The notes: a model not told the origin generated them from the letters alone. DNA of 64,000 nucleotides from Ascaphus truei (GCA_036426205.1 CM071568.1:52101066-52165065); one strand, 5' to 3'; positions 25,617 to 38,512 are shown, counted from the stretch's first letter. A program made the numbers and translations.

Positions 25617-26499
25617 CACTATCCATAAAGGGAATAAAAAGAAAAACAAATAATACAGCTCAAACACTTGTTATAAACTGTCCTTAAACCCCATCCAAAA
25701 AAAAGTTATTGTCATAAAATGTCAGTTTTTGGCTCTTTTTTTTTATAATGGAAAGCATACTTTGTTTTTCTCCCCAAAAATAATAGGGTTAATTTTGGTA
25801 GAGATTTTTAAACCGCTATGTTTGCACCACCTGATAGCTAGTAGATTTTTTTGGACTCTTGTAAAATATGAAAAGATGATAAACAACGGCAGAATTTGAC
25901 GCCTCCTTTAAGTTTATACGTCCTCCCTGAGTCTTTCTAGTGGCCTGTTGTGCCTTGATGCATTGACACGGGTACATGCAAGATAAAAATTATGCTGTGG
26001 TTGATTAATTTTGCTACAAATATAGCTTAATACAACACCCCTAGATACTAATAATAAAGTATCCAGGATCCACGGCGGTCCCCAAACATATATCATTCTT
26101 TTAAACTTCATAACTCAGGAATGCTGCAAACCACTATATTAAAAAGAGCAAAAACAAATTGCCAACACACATTGGGAACTATGTATCAAGGCAAAAGTGG
26201 AGCAATTTCTGGAGCAAAAAGTTTGTTTCAAATATATCAAAGACAAAATGTCATGAATGTAATGAGCTTTTTTATTCTTTGATGCATGTCATTTTTTTTG
26301 CACCCCTTTTGGGTTCTATGCATTGCAGGCCTCAATAGCGACAAAGATTACGTGGCAGGAACGTCTTAAGAGTTGTAATGAATTGGAGAGTTTGATGCAG
26401 ACTTTGAGGGTCCATGAGCCGTGTATCGTGTTTTCACTATTAATAAACCAGCAGTATCTTATGTGATCTACAGCTGGTTAATGTGGCATTTCCGCTTGG
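25617..26499. other. Intron 1 DNA
   Basis: No exon seen. Several poly-A and poly-T runs; nothing else recognised. Confidence 0.4.
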
Positions 26500-26800
26500 G
26501 GGAAAGGGATTTATTTATTTTAATTTCAGCTTGGGGAACCCTTTGCTTCCCAAGATACATACCTAGGTAAGGGCAGCCTGGGCATGCAACATGGGCGGTT
26601 AAAGGTCCCGGTGACCAACAGGAAGCTGAAACATCATCCATCGAGGCTTCCTGTTGGCCCCCGTGATGCAGGAGCTTTAAACAGGTATGAGACACCATCA
26701 GCACTTTTAGAGGTTTGGATCTCAGAGACCATTGGGTCCCCTGAGCTGAAATCAATGTAGTTCAGCTCTCCAGAACCCCTGCTTCCCATCTAGGGTGGGG
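26500..26800. mobile_element. Palindromic MITE-like repeat (family P), copy 1
   Basis: The centre is a hairpin: CCAACAGGAAGC on the left and GCTTCCTGTTGG on the right. The outer parts contain GGTCCCCTGAGCTGAAAT and a CCCCTGCTTCC end. The same architecture occurs at 35085-35290 with 38406-38512, and at 59270-59580. The edges are approximate because I could not identify a target duplication. No coding capacity; superfamily not determined. Confidence 0.65.
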
Positions 26801-28683
26801 AAACAGTTTTTATTTTGAAAGGAAAAGACGCTTTAACAGAGATTAAAGAAAGAAATGGTAGCAGTTTGTGTGACACCAGTAGACATGTGTTGTGTTTTTT
26901 TCCTTTCCTCTACAAAATTACTTTTTTTTCATTAACCCATTGTATAAGGGAGTTCAATAAAATCAATAATATAATTTCTTAACACAACATTTTGTCATTT
27001 GTATCTGCAATCTTTAATAAATATATAATAATATAATAAATATATCATTACTCCAATGAAGGTCATATTTGAGAACAATTTTCGCATTGGATAACAGTTT
27101 ATATGCATGCCTATACCTGGGAAGCAGATTAAAATGATTTGGGAGGTCCAAAGAAATTAGCTTGCATTATTAAAACATAAAAATCAGGACTGTAAAAAAT
27201 CAATAGCATTTTAGGAGGTAGAATGCTGATCAATTTAAAATGATAGAGGGTTTATTAATCCCTCCGGTGCTGAAGAGGCCATGAATGTATTTCAAGGCAA
27301 GATTAAAAGCCTGTTAAATTCGTTATTTTAGTTAGAAGTTTCTTTCTCTTTGCATAGGGCAACGTCTCTAACGATTTATATGTGGTAACAGTTCAACGCT
27401 CCATTACTTGAGCATTGGCAACAATTCAAGATGGAACATCACTGGTGTTTCCTGTTCATGTATGTGGAGGCTCTTCAGCAAGTACTGCCTGATGTCAGTG
27501 TCTGGTGTCCAGCCTATCTGTGCTGACATAGAATGAAAATGTGCTTGGCACCACCTGGCATAGATGAGTTTTCCCTGGGGGACAAGAACAGTGCAGAGGA
27601 AGCAGGTGATGGAATGCTAAGAAATATAGAAGTCTGGGGACATAAGCAAAGGATTGCAGTTAAAAACACAGTGCAGGGACATTAATACATCTTCCTAAGG
27701 TTTGATGGGACATGTACTGCCTACTGTTCCATCTGGTGCTTATGATAGCACGGCATATTAGCATGCTGCCAGTTCATAATGTATGCAGGACAAGAAAGCA
27801 TCCCTTGCATACCAATTGAGGCATCTTCTGTGTGAATGCTGCCTTTGAATTTCAATGATGTTTTTGCCTACTGTGCCATGACTGAACTCAGCATTTCCTT
27901 CATAAGATAAACACCTACAGCTTTGTGTTTCCTAGAGAATTTAAAGGTTTCTGTATTTTTTTTAGTCTGCTTTTATACTTGGCAGACCTGAAATGTGTAA
28001 TTTATGTATTTAGTTCAGTCACCAAATATTTTGAAATGTTACTTTGAAATATTAAGTTTATTATAGAATATACTGAGTACAGCATTTGTTTTTAGAAATA
28101 AGATTACTATGTACATGTCTAAAGCATTTTTTTTTGTCATTGATAAATGAATTAAGAATTTAACCTTAATCTGAATACAGTGTATTTCATCCTCGTGTCC
28201 AGGTGCTCACTGCATATTTTTAAATAATAACTCACCCCTCAGAGCTGGGTTTCTTTAAGGCCCATATCATTTTTAAAACAGGATACTCTGGTATTTCACA
28301 AATATCTTCTATACATCACTCAAGTAGAAATCGGCCACTACGTAGTCATTTAGGAGAACATATTTATATATGTTGTAGTATGTTATGTAATGCAGTGGAA
28401 TGGAAATATACTCGCCGGCATATCTTTTCCAATTGTATTTTTTTCCTGGAAAGAGCATTACTATTTATTTTTCTTTGCAAAGAAACAGTCTTCTTTTTAA
28501 GATCAGTCTGTAACAGGATTATGCGATGTGTGACTCAGATTTCTTTACTGTCACTGTCAATTTACCATTGATAAGCTGGCTTTTATATCAACGTGTGCAG
28601 AGGTCATTCAGGTGTATATTCTATTTTCTTTTGTAAATCAAAACTGTAGCGAACCTGGCATCTAAATGTTACTCCGACAACCC
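26801..28683. other. Intron 1 DNA
   Basis: No exon, RNA gene or transposon recognised in this AT-rich stretch. Confidence 0.4.
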
Positions 28684-31600
28684 GGCTCCTCTCCCCTGTC
28701 TGTGTATAAATGTTCCTCTCCCCTGTCTGTGTATACGTGCTCCTCTCCGCTCTCTATGTGTATACGTGCTCCTCTCCCCTGTCTATGTATACTATACGTG
28801 CTCCTCTCCCCTGTCTATATATACTGTACATGCTCCTCTCCCCTGTCTGTGTATACGTGTTCCTCTCCCCTGTCTATGTGTATACGTGCTCCTCTCCCCT
28901 GTCTATGTATACGTGTTCCTCTCCCCTGTCTGTGTGTATACGTGTTCCTCTCCCCTGTCTATGTGAATACGTGTTCCTCTTCCCTGTCTGTGTATACTGT
29001 ACGTGCTCCTCTCCCCTGTCTATGCATACGTGCTCTTCTCCCCTTTCTGTGTATACGTGCTCCTCTCCGCTCTCTATGTGTATACGTGCTCCTCTCCCCT
29101 GTCTATGTATACTATACGTGCTCCTCTCCCTTGTCTATATATACTGTACATGCTCCTCTCCCCTGTCTGTGTATACGTGTTCCTCTCCCCTGTCTATGTG
29201 TATACGTGCTCCTCTCCCCTGTCTATGTATACGTGTTCCTCTCCCCTGTCTGTGTGTATACGTGTTCCTCTCCCCTGTCTATGTGTATAAATGTTCCTCT
29301 CCCCTGTCTGTGTATACGTGCTCCTCCGCTCTCTATGTGTATACGTGCTCCTCTCCCCTGTCTATGTATACTATACGTGCTCCTCTCCCCTGTCTATATA
29401 TACTGTACATGCTCCTCTCCCCTGTCTGTGTATACGTGCTCCTCTCCGCTCTCTATGTGTTTACGTGCTGCTCTCCCCTGTCTATGTATACTGTACGTGC
29501 TCCTCTCCCCTGTCTATATATACTGTACATGCTCCTCTCCCCTGTCTGTGTATACGTGTTCCTCTCCCCTGTCTATGTGTATACGTGCTCCTCTCCCCTG
29601 TCTATGTATACGTGTACCTCTCCCCTGTCTATGTGTATACGTGTTCCTCTCCCCTGTCTATGTGTGTACATGCTCCTCTCCCCTATCTGTGTATACGTGC
29701 TCCTCTCCCCTGTCTATGTGTATACGTGCTCCTCTCCCCTGTCTATGTATATACGTGTTCCTCTACCTTGTCTATGTGTATATGTGTTCCTCTCCCCTAT
29801 CTATGTGTATACATGTTCCTCTTCCCCTGTCGGTGTATACGTGTTCCTCTCCCCTGTCTATGTGTATACGTGCTCCGCTCCCCTGTCTATGTATACGTGT
29901 TCCTCTCCCTGTCTGTGTGTATACGTGTTCCTCTCCCCTGTCATGTGTTCCTCTCCCCTGTTTGTGTATACTGTACGTGCTCCTTCCCCTGTCTAGTGCA
30001 ACGTGTTCCTCTCCCCTGTCTGTGGTATACATGTTCCTCTCCCTGTCTGTGTATACGTGTTCCTCTCCCCTGTCTATTAACGTGTTCCTCTCCCCTGTCT
30101 GTGTGTATACGTGTTCCTCTCCCCTGTCTATGTGTTCCTCTCCCTGTTTGTGTATACTGTACGTGCTCCTCTCCCTGTCTATGCATACGTGTTCCTCTCT
30201 CCCCTGTCTGTGTATACATATCCTCTCCCTGTCTGTGTATACGTGTTCCTCTCCCCTGTCCTGTGTATACGTGTTCCTCTCGTCCGTCTGTAATATGTGT
30301 TCTCCCTGCTATGTTCCTGCCTCCTCCCTGTCTATGTGTATACGTGCTCCTCTCCCCTGTCTATGTGTATACTGTTCTTCCCTGAACTGTTCCTTCCTCC
30401 CGCCCTGTCTATGTGTATACTTCCTCGTCCTCGCTGTCTTTTATACATGTCTCCTCTCTCCCTGTCTGTGTATACGTGCTCCCTCTCCCCTGTCTGTGTA
30501 TACATGTTCCTCTCCCCTGTCTGTGTGTATACGTGTTCCTCTCCCCTGTCTGTGTATATGTGTTTCTCTCCCCTATATATGTGTATACATGCGCCTCCCC
30601 TGTCTGTATATCGTGTTCCTCTCCCCTGTCTATGTGTATAACGTGTTCCTCTCCCCTATCTATGTGTATACATGCTCCTCTCCCTGTCTATGTGTATACG
30701 TGTTCCTCTCCCCGTCGTGTATTACTTGTTCCTCTCTCCTGTCTTGTAATACGTGGTCCTCGACCCTATCTATTTGTATACGTGTTCCTCTCCCTGTCTA
30801 TGTGTATAAGTGCTCCTCTCCCCTGTCTATGTGTATACGTGCTCCTCTCCCCTGTCTATGTGTATACGTGTTCCTCTCCCCTGTCTATGTTGGTACATGC
30901 TCCTCTCCCCTATCTGTGTATACGTGCTCCTCTCCTCCCCTGTCTATGTGTATACGTGTCCTCTCCCCTGTCTATGTATATACGTGTTCCTCTACCTTGT
31001 CTATGTATATGTGTTCCTCTCCCCTATCTATGTGTATACGTGTTCCTCTCCCCTGTCTATATCTATACTGTTTCCTCTCCCTGTCTATGTATACTGTACG
31101 TGCTCCTCTCGCCTGTCTGTGTATATTGTTCCCTCTCCCCTGCTATGTCTAACTGTACGTGCTCCTCTCGCCTGTCGTGTATACATGTTCCTCTCTGTGT
31201 ATATATGTGTCTCTCCGCCTATCTGGAACGTGTTCCTCTCCCCTATCTATGTGTATACGTGCTCCACTCCCCTGTCTGTGTATACGTGTTCCTCTCCCCT
31301 GTTGTGTGTATATGTGTTCCTCTCCCCTGTCTATGTGTATACGTGTTCCTCTCCCCTGTCTATGGATACTTACGTGCTCCTCTCCCCTGTGCTGTGTTTA
31401 CATGCTCCTCTCCCCTGTCTGTGTATACATGCTCCTCTCCCCTGTCTGGTGTATACGTGTTCCTCTCCCCTGTCTATGTGTATACGTGCTCCTCTCCCCT
31501 GTCTGTGTGTATACGTGTTCCTCTCCCTGTCTATGTGTATACGTGCTCCTCTCCCTGTCTGTGTATATGTGCTCCTCTCCCCTGTCTGTTTATACATGTT

Positions 31601-31992
31601 CCTCTCTCCCCGTCTATGCATACTGTTTCCTCTCCCCTGTCTATGTGTTCTACGTGCTCCTCTCCCCTGTCTTTATAATCTGCTTCCTCTCTCCTTCTGG
31701 TAACATGTTCCTCTCCCCTGTCTATGTGTATACGTGCTCCTCTCCCCTGTCTGTGTGTATACGTGTTCCTCTCCCCTGTCTGTGTATATATGTGTTCCTC
31801 TCCCCTGTCTATGTGTATATGTGTTCCTCTCCCCTGTCTATGTGTGTAGTGCTCCTCTCCCCTGCCAATGTGTGTACGTGTTCCTCTCCCCTGTCTGTAT
31901 ATACGTGTTCCTCTCCCCTGTCTGTATATACATGTTCCTCTCCCCTATCTATGTGTATATGTGTCCCTCTCCCCTGTCTACGTGTATGCATG
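28684..31992. repeat. 3.3 kb minisatellite, 27 to 32 bp unit
   Basis: Over a hundred head-to-tail units of CTCCTCTCCCCTGTCTATG plus TGTATACGTG and variants (GTTCCT or GCTCCT start; TATGTG, TGTG or TATATA middle). Units cluster in a higher-order pattern: the rare CTCTCCGCTCTC variant recurs at about 28742, 29062, 29323 and 29441. The consensus has no stop codon in any + frame, which explains frames of up to 828 codons that are not genes. From about 29930 to 31720 many units show single-base losses, in contrast to the cleaner blocks on either side. Confidence 0.95.
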
Positions 31993-32902
31993 TTTTATTT
32001 ATAGTAAGGCATGCCCAATATCCAAAACTGCTATAAAAAACTAGCAACATAGCAGGCCTAAGAAGAGGACATCACATACAACAGTAGGATATATAATAAC
32101 GGGGTAGAGTAGACACACAATGTCACATTTGTTTCATTATTCCCATGGAATACAAATTACTTTTATTTTTGTACGTCACCTTGAAGATGCAAGAGAAATG
32201 TACAACAATAAGCACCAATGGTATTATTTGTCTACATTTAGTATCCCAGCAGTACTTGCAAATAGGGTGATTGAGTTAAAGGTTGCAGTGTTAAGCACTT
32301 TGGGGTTTATGCATCAGGAATTTGGTCTGTGCTGATACATTTGCATCTTACAATTTAGCATTTTGTTCGAGCCATAGGCAAATCATTTATACAATTGTAG
32401 AATTTGGCACATTGTTGTCTACAAATGTGCACAAGAGCCCTCCCCGCACATTCTTTCAGGTGACAGAGGAAACAACACAGAGAACTGCACACAAAAGGAA
32501 TGTACGATGGACATTTCTAAAAACATAGATAGTGAGCGAACATGCAAATGTGACTCCACCCTAAACTCCCACTGGCTTCATTAATCCGTTTTATAGTCGC
32601 AGACCAACCCAGACATACAATCAAATGTCACAGATAAGATTATTACACAGACACTGCCTGGGGCAGGTGGTGCGGTTGCATTTAGCTTAGGAGGAGAGAC
32701 TAAAGTAGGATTGTTTCTAGTAAAATAGCAATTATCCTCTAGAAATCTCAAGCAGCAGCTGTTTTTGTTATTGTTAAGACCTCCAGAATTTGTGCAAAAT
32801 TGTAAAGACTGTAAGTTAGGACCAAGGACTATTTATAAATACCTAAGTAAGAATCATCTCAACCAGGTCACCTGCACAATCCCAAGTGTACTCACCCTAT
32901 AC
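31993..32902. other. Intron 1 DNA
   Basis: No recognisable exon or element up to the hAT-like MITE. Confidence 0.4.
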
Positions 32903-33072
32903 CAGGGGCAGCCAACTCCAGTCCTCAAGAGCTACCAACAGGTCAGGTTTTCAGGATATCCCTGCTTCAGCACAGATGGCTCAATCAGTGGATCTTCGAC
33001 TGAGCTGAAACAGGGATATCCTGAAAACCTGACCTGTTGGTATCACTTGAGGACTGGAGTTAGCTACCCGTG
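32903..33072. mobile_element. hAT-like palindromic MITE, 170 bp
   Basis: The ends CAGGGGCAGCCAACTCCAGT and, on the opposite strand, CACGGGTAGCTAACTCCAGT form the arms of a near-perfect foldback; the inner arms carry ACAGGTCAGGTTTTCAGGAT on both halves. The 8 bp flanks CCCTATAC (32895-32902) and CTCTATAC (33073-33080) match at 7 of 8 positions. Same family as the copy at 21031. Non-coding; needs a hAT transposase in trans. Confidence 0.88.
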
Positions 33073-33080
33073 CTCTATAC

Positions 33081-33850
33081 CATTAAGAAGAGATATCCAA
33101 AATGTGCCCCTTTTTTTCCCCAAGACAATTTTTGTAAAAAATCAACCAGCTTTGCCAAAATTCAGCCAGTATAAAAAGTTAATGGTCATTGACACTTTGT
33201 CACTGCCACTTTCATGAAATTTGGTGAAATTCAGGCAAAATGGGAGAATTTATGAAATGCTGGTAAAATTAAAATTGGCAAAATTGTTGAAATTTTGCTC
33301 ATTTCAAACAAAGTGAGGATTAGTAAAAATACATCTGTAAAATGTAAAATGTACTTAAAAATACATTTGTAAAATGTACTTAAAAAACTGTGAAAAACAT
33401 GTTTGAAGGTGCATATTTCTATCACTAGCCATCGCCTGACATGCTTATATATTTAATTTAGTGACTTTTTTTTAGCCACATAGAAATCCTCGCAATGGCA
33501 TGACACGGGAGAAGTAATAGAAAAGATTATTCATATTTTCAAGGGATTTGTATTAAAACACCTTTCACAGAAGATTTTTTTCATACAATATGTAAATGTA
33601 ACTTTCTGGACTTCTTTTCAATGAACGTATAAGATGTTGCAGAAGTCAATTTAGATTCCTCAAAGGATCTATTAAGGGATACGATGGCTACAATTTTAGC
33701 TCACAGGCAGGCCACAAATGCTACAATTTTAGCACTCTGTACATTATATGAATGCCTTAAAAAAATTGCCATTCTTCACACGTCTAATTATTGATCACAC
33801 ATTCAACCATACTTTGCTAACAATATTTTGTATTTCTTAATATTTGTCTT
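33081..33850. other. Intron 1 DNA
   Basis: Contains a short tandem duplication (TTGTAAAATGTACTTAAAAA and a near copy, about 33325-33390). Nothing else recognised. Confidence 0.4.
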
Positions 33851-34075
33851 CTTATAAAACACTGACAATGTACCCAAATGCTGTATATAGCATTTTGCAG
33901 GTTCGTGCCCAAAAGAGCATACAATCTAATGTTGGAGGTTGAGCCAGAGACAGATAAAGGGATTTAACCAAGGTCACAAGCAGAGCTGTCACTGGGGTCT
34001 GACCAAGGTTCACCTGCTTTAAAGACTGTGACATTACCAGTGAGATACAGTACTCCTCCAGCCCAGTGTTCAGAT
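33851..34075 (-). mobile_element. Degraded tRNA-derived SINE
   Basis: On the minus strand it shows the same order as the SINE at 18790-19041: GCTTGTGACCTTGG, then CCCTTTATCTG, then AGATTGTATGCTC. The head and tail are diverged, so this is an older insertion. Confidence 0.55.
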
Positions 34076-35084
34076 ATCACATTTTTTCACTGCCTCTTAG
34101 ATGCTTTACTTTTCAAAACATTATAACAGGCTTAGGTTTCTGAAGAGGAATGTGGGAGGTTGTGTGGGTAATTCAAGCTCGTATTGTCAGCACTTACAAG
34201 ATTCTTGAAATGTTTCATGATGTCCAACAGAACTGTTAACATCTGCACATCTAATGAGACAGGTCACATTTATTACAGTGAAAGGAGAACACTGTAAAGA
34301 GAATAAAGCAGCTGGGTTTCACTTACAAAGATTTATCATTTGCGTTGCTTGCAAAGCATAGGTGTGCTCTGATTGGGTCCCTCACAGTTTCATCTTTCTG
34401 AACTAGTGACTGGAAATCCTGGAATGCTACTTTCGAAGCCATAAATAATACCCAGACATTAAAAAGAGGAAGTGAGAGATGGGATAATTGTGTTAGAAAA
34501 TACATCCCCACTGGATATTTATTTCACTATTAAGAATGTGTTAAGGATGATTTGTCTGCACATGCTTGTCATCAAGGTCATATAATTTAAGTGAGGGTTG
34601 TGCTTCCTAATGTAGATACTAAAAACAGACACTTGGTAAGGAACATGGAACACGGGAGCTGGGACAATAGGCAACATTCTTAATGCCAGTAAGTCAGTGC
34701 TATCACTGGAATGTAGCCAGGGCAAAACGAGAGGATTTTTGTTGTGCTAAACAGAAGTAAAATCTAGTACACCTTTTGCATCAATCTTTCTTTCACAAGT
34801 ATCAAGCACATGTTGACATTTAACCCATTTAAATTAACGTAATGCACAATTCATCGTCTTCTAGGAAACCCTTTTATGACTGTTTCTAAATATATATATA
34901 CTTGTATGTTGACTCTATTCTTGTTCTGTTGAAGATAATTCAGCTTGTTCAGACTGCATAGTAGTTAAACTTCAGGCTACACCACAACATGTTTAAATAC
35001 TATTCCTGTTCTTTTTACATTTATCGGAGCATTGCTAGCAGTTAATTTCTTTGCACATTTTTTGTGTTTTGCAACGTAGTTTTG
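34076..35084. other. Intron 1 DNA
   Basis: No exon or element recognised. Confidence 0.4.
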
Positions 35085-35290
35085 AAGCAAGGGTCTCTGA
35101 AGCTGAACCCTATTAATTTCCGCTCAGGGGACCCCCTGTTTCCAGAGATACAGACCCCCAAAGGGGTTTCCAGTATTTTTTAAGCTCCCACGTCACGTGG
35201 GCCAATAGGAAGCTGCACCGGATGACGTCATAACTTCCTATTGGCCCACAAGGCACGGGAGCTTTAAAAAGCTGCCAGTGAGCTACTAGT
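35085..35290. mobile_element. Family P palindromic MITE, left part, split by a LINE
   Basis: Contains AGGGGACCCCCTG and the central hairpin CCAATAGGAAG with CTTCCTATTGG around TGACGTCAT. It stops at GCCAGTGAGCTACTAG, where the LINE begins. The missing right part is at 38406-38512, beyond the LINE. The sequence repeated at both junctions (CAGTGAGCTACTAG and CAGAGTGGCTACTGG) looks like a diverged target duplication made by the LINE. Confidence 0.7.
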
Positions 35291-37670
35291 CCTTGGGGAT
35301 TCCAACTTCAATTGGCGCAACCCTAAAAACATCAAGTCACTTAATCTAACACAACTCATTTCCCAACCCACACACACCTGAAATCTCACAACCATTCCTT
35401 GCTAGACTCGATTCTCTCCTCAAATCCCAGCAGAATCCAATCCTCTGGCCTCCTTCCTGACATTTTCAGTAACCAAGCAATAGTGCACTGTGTAAGGAAA
35501 ATTAAAACACCCCAATCAAGGCCTAAAGTTCTCCTCAATAAGACATTTAGAAACTTTAACCCACAACAGTTTCTGGCTGAACTTACCAACTGCCCTTGGT
35601 ACAGAATCAATTTAATTCCCAACCCTGATTCTGCGATCGACTATTTCCAATCCGAGTTCTTAAAACTCTGTGATACCCATGTTCCACTACGCAGAATAAG
35701 AGTACGGGGGCCCCACCTTCCATGGGTTACAACTGACGTTATAGCACTCTACCATTTCAGGGATGCCTTGTGGAAAAGCTACAAAGTAGCTGGCACTACC
35801 AAGGATCTTAATCACTACAGATGCCTGCGGAACATGTGCACAAGCCAAACAAGGCATGCAAAAGCACAATATTACTCTGACAATCTTCACCAGAATACAT
35901 CAAACCCAGCTAACTTCTGGAAGGTTATCAACAATATATTCCAGCCTTCTAGCCATCAACAACCAAGTAATATCACTAAGGAGGGTATAACTCTGACAAA
36001 CCCCACTGACATTTCAAATGCATTCAATGATTACTTTGTGGGGTGTGCTACTAACTTATTAGCGAAACACAACCCAAACCACAAACATGAACTTCATTCT
36101 GTGAGTACCCCTATAGCCCCACCCTCTCCCAACACTGCTCACAATTTTCAATTTGTCCCAGTATCCGAAGAGGAGATTACACAAGCGCTCCTCAAATTAA
36201 AACTAAGCAGCCAATGTGAACCTGATTTACTGCAATCTAAGTTTCTAAGACTTGGTGCCCCAGCCAATGCCAAACCAATTGCTTCCATATTCAACTCTAT
36301 ATGCTGCAGGCCATATCCCTAAGACCTGGAAAACTGCCAGAGTTGTCCCAACCTTCAAAAGTGGGGACAAAAACACTGTCTTAAACTACAGGCCAATCTC
36401 TCTTCTCCCAATACTATCCAAAGACATAGAAAAATGTGTTCACTCCCAATTAAGCGATTAATATACCAAGACAAATTTCCCTAGCCAATTCCAATCTGAA
36501 TTTCGCCCCAAACACTCCATGGTAACTACCGGCTAAAGGTTTGCAATGGAATCCAGTGTGGAATGGAACTGGGACAACTTACTGGTGCAATATTCCTAGA
36601 TTTTGCAAAGGCTTTTGATACTGTTGATCATGTTATCTTGCTTAACAAACTCAAGTGCTCTGGAATAGGGAAGCATGCTTTAAACTGGTTTCATTCCTAC
36701 CTATCAGGTAGATCCCAACATGTGTCCATCTCAGGCTCTAACTCCAACCCCTTGGATATCACCTGTGGTGTCCCACAAGGCTCTGTTCTGGGGCTCCTAC
36801 TCTTCTCAGTGTTCATCAATGATCTTCATACAGCTTGTAAGGGAGCCTCAATACACATGTATGCAGATGACACAATCTTATATGCACACAGCCATAGCCT
36901 CTCTGAAATTGAACACATACTTCAATCTGACTTTTTGAGACTTGAAAATTGAATTTCCCCAAACAAACTGTTATTAAACACTGAGAAGACTGTAACAATG
37001 GTATTTGGAACCAAGGCTAAATTTCCAAAGCTTCCAATGACTGAGCTCCAGATCAGAACCAATGTTAAAACCACCCTATCTCCTGTTACTAGTTTTAAAT
37101 ACTTGGGCATATGGTTTGACTCCCATTTAACATTCGGGGTGCACATTGATACCCTGACATCCAAAACCTATGCCAAACTAGGTGCACTTTACAGGAACAA
37201 AACCTCCCTAAGTCTGCTGGTCAGAAAATGTATCGCATAGCAGATGCTAATGCCAATTATCGACTATGGGGGCATAGTATACGGCTCGGCACCCCAAGCA
37301 CACCTTAGCAAACTTGACACCCTCTACAATTCAATATGCTGTTTTGTTCTCCAATGCAACTACAACACACATCACTGTGAAATGCTCAAAGAACTAGATT
37401 GCTCATCACTTGAGTCTAGGTGCTAAGTTCATCTTTCCTGTCTTGCCTTCAAATACTTTCTGGGAAAGCTACACGTCTATCTGAACAAGCTCCTCACCCC
37501 TTCCACATGCAGCACTTATCATCTGAGATCTGACTCCAAAGACTGTTCATGGTCCCATGGTTCAGCAAAGTATCCGGCCGTTCTTCCTTCTCTTACCGTG
37601 CACCCCAAAACTGGAACAGTCTAACGGAGACTCTCACAGCCTCCTCCAGTCTAAGTTCTTTCAAAACTTA
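35291..37670 (+). pseudogene. LINE ORF2 relic: endonuclease remnant and reverse transcriptase
   Basis: Endonuclease remnant: LGDSNF near 35295, and SNQAIVHCV near 35472 where active elements have SDH, so the catalytic Asp-His pair is lost. Reverse transcriptase: NYRPISLLP near 36385, motif A IFLDFAKAFDTVDH near 36590, motif [10 protein letters not shown] near 36768, and motif C YADD at about 36859. The C-terminal part continues with YLGIWFDSHLTF. A frameshift near 36300 and stops near 36462, 36534, 36950, 37238 and 37424 break the frame. It encoded the enzyme that copies LINE RNA into DNA at a nicked target. Not functional now. Confidence 0.85.
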
Positions 37671-38147
37671 GGCCCATAATATAGTTGATGCGCACACGCC
37701 TGTGCGAACGCGCGTGCATGTGCCGCACACTTTTTGTGTGTACGGGTCCGTGCTGTGAGCGACAGTCTTGGATGGTACTGTGTGAGTGTGTTTGTGTGGG
37801 TGTATGTGTGTTTGTGTATAGATTGTTTGAGTTAATAATTTATTAAATAATATTTTAAAAAAAAAGACATGTTGTACAGTATGAATAAAAATTATTTTTA
37901 TTGTGCATCGTTGATAAATATATATACATACATACATACATATACACATACACATATATACACACATACATACATTACAGCGGCGGTAAGAATACTTACT
38001 TTTCTGAATCTTCCCCCCTGTCGCCCGGCTCCACGCTCACTGCCGTGCGCACGCGCGGCCCTAGCATACAATGGCTGGCTAACAAAGCCACCTATAAGTG
38101 CTGCGCGCGCGCTCAGCGCAGCAAGCGTGCCCACTATATTATGGGCC
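37671..38147. mobile_element. Harbinger-like MITE inside the LINE
   Basis: Perfect 14 bp ends GGCCCATAATATAG and CTATATTATGGGCC, bordered by TTA on the left and TAA on the right. The sister LINE at 21395 runs straight through this site (AAAACTAAAGCTG), which proves the insertion boundaries. The interior has a TG/CA-rich centre and CpG-rich arms related to the element at 3523-3935. No transposase. Confidence 0.92.
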
Positions 38148-38385
38148 TAAAGCTGTTTCACATTTTAATCTGGTCTGTAACTGTTACATACGCCTATAAT
38201 ATATATTATCTCTAACTGTGCATGCCATGTCTTGTATATAATGTATACCCTGTTCATTTATGTAACTATGTATTTGTAACCATGTACTATTTGTCATCTT
38301 AACTCTATGCCCAGGACATACTTGAAAACGAGAGGTAACTTTCAACGTATTACTTCCTGGTAAAACATTTTTATAAATAAATAAC
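38148..38385 (+). mobile_element. 3' end of the interrupted LINE
   Basis: Resumes at AAGCTGTTTCACATTTTAAT, continues through GGACATACTTGAAAACGAG and ends in TTTTTATAAATAAATAA. About 20 extra bases separate it from the resumed family P MITE. Confidence 0.85.
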
Positions 38386-38405
38386 GTGATCTCTGCTAGC
38401 CGAGC

Positions 38406-38512
38406 AGAGTGGCTACTGGCACCCCTTACGGAGGTCTGTATCTCCGGAAGCAGGGGGTCCCCTGAGCTGAATGGGGTTCAGATCAGAGACCCCCTGCTTC
38501 AATCATATGGTA
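38406..38512. mobile_element. Family P palindromic MITE, right part
   Basis: Resumes with GGCTACTGGCACCCC and contains GTATCTCCGGAAGCAG and GGGGTCCCCTGAGCTGAA, the reverse complement of the left part at 35090-35150. It completes the element interrupted at 35290. Confidence 0.7.

Larger units (their letters stand above)
35291..38385 (+). mobile_element. CR1/L2-like LINE, 5'-truncated and disrupted
   Basis: Non-LTR retrotransposon starting inside the endonuclease domain (LGDSNF, corresponding to the GDxN motif) and ending in ATAAATAAATAA. It is inserted in a family P MITE and itself carries a Harbinger-like MITE at 37671-38147. Without the MITE, its 3' 0.85 kb matches the copy at 21395 closely, so the family was active fairly recently. 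Confidence 0.88.

Noticed and set aside
28666..31678. Very long + strand open frames (up to 828 codons) rich in Cys, Leu, Ser, Pro
   Set aside because: They exist in all three frames because the minisatellite unit has no stop codon; the protein is simply the repeat read with shifting phase.
28684..31992. CRISPR-like look of regular short repeats
   Set aside because: There are no unique spacers; units are contiguous variants of one another, and the window is a vertebrate gene.
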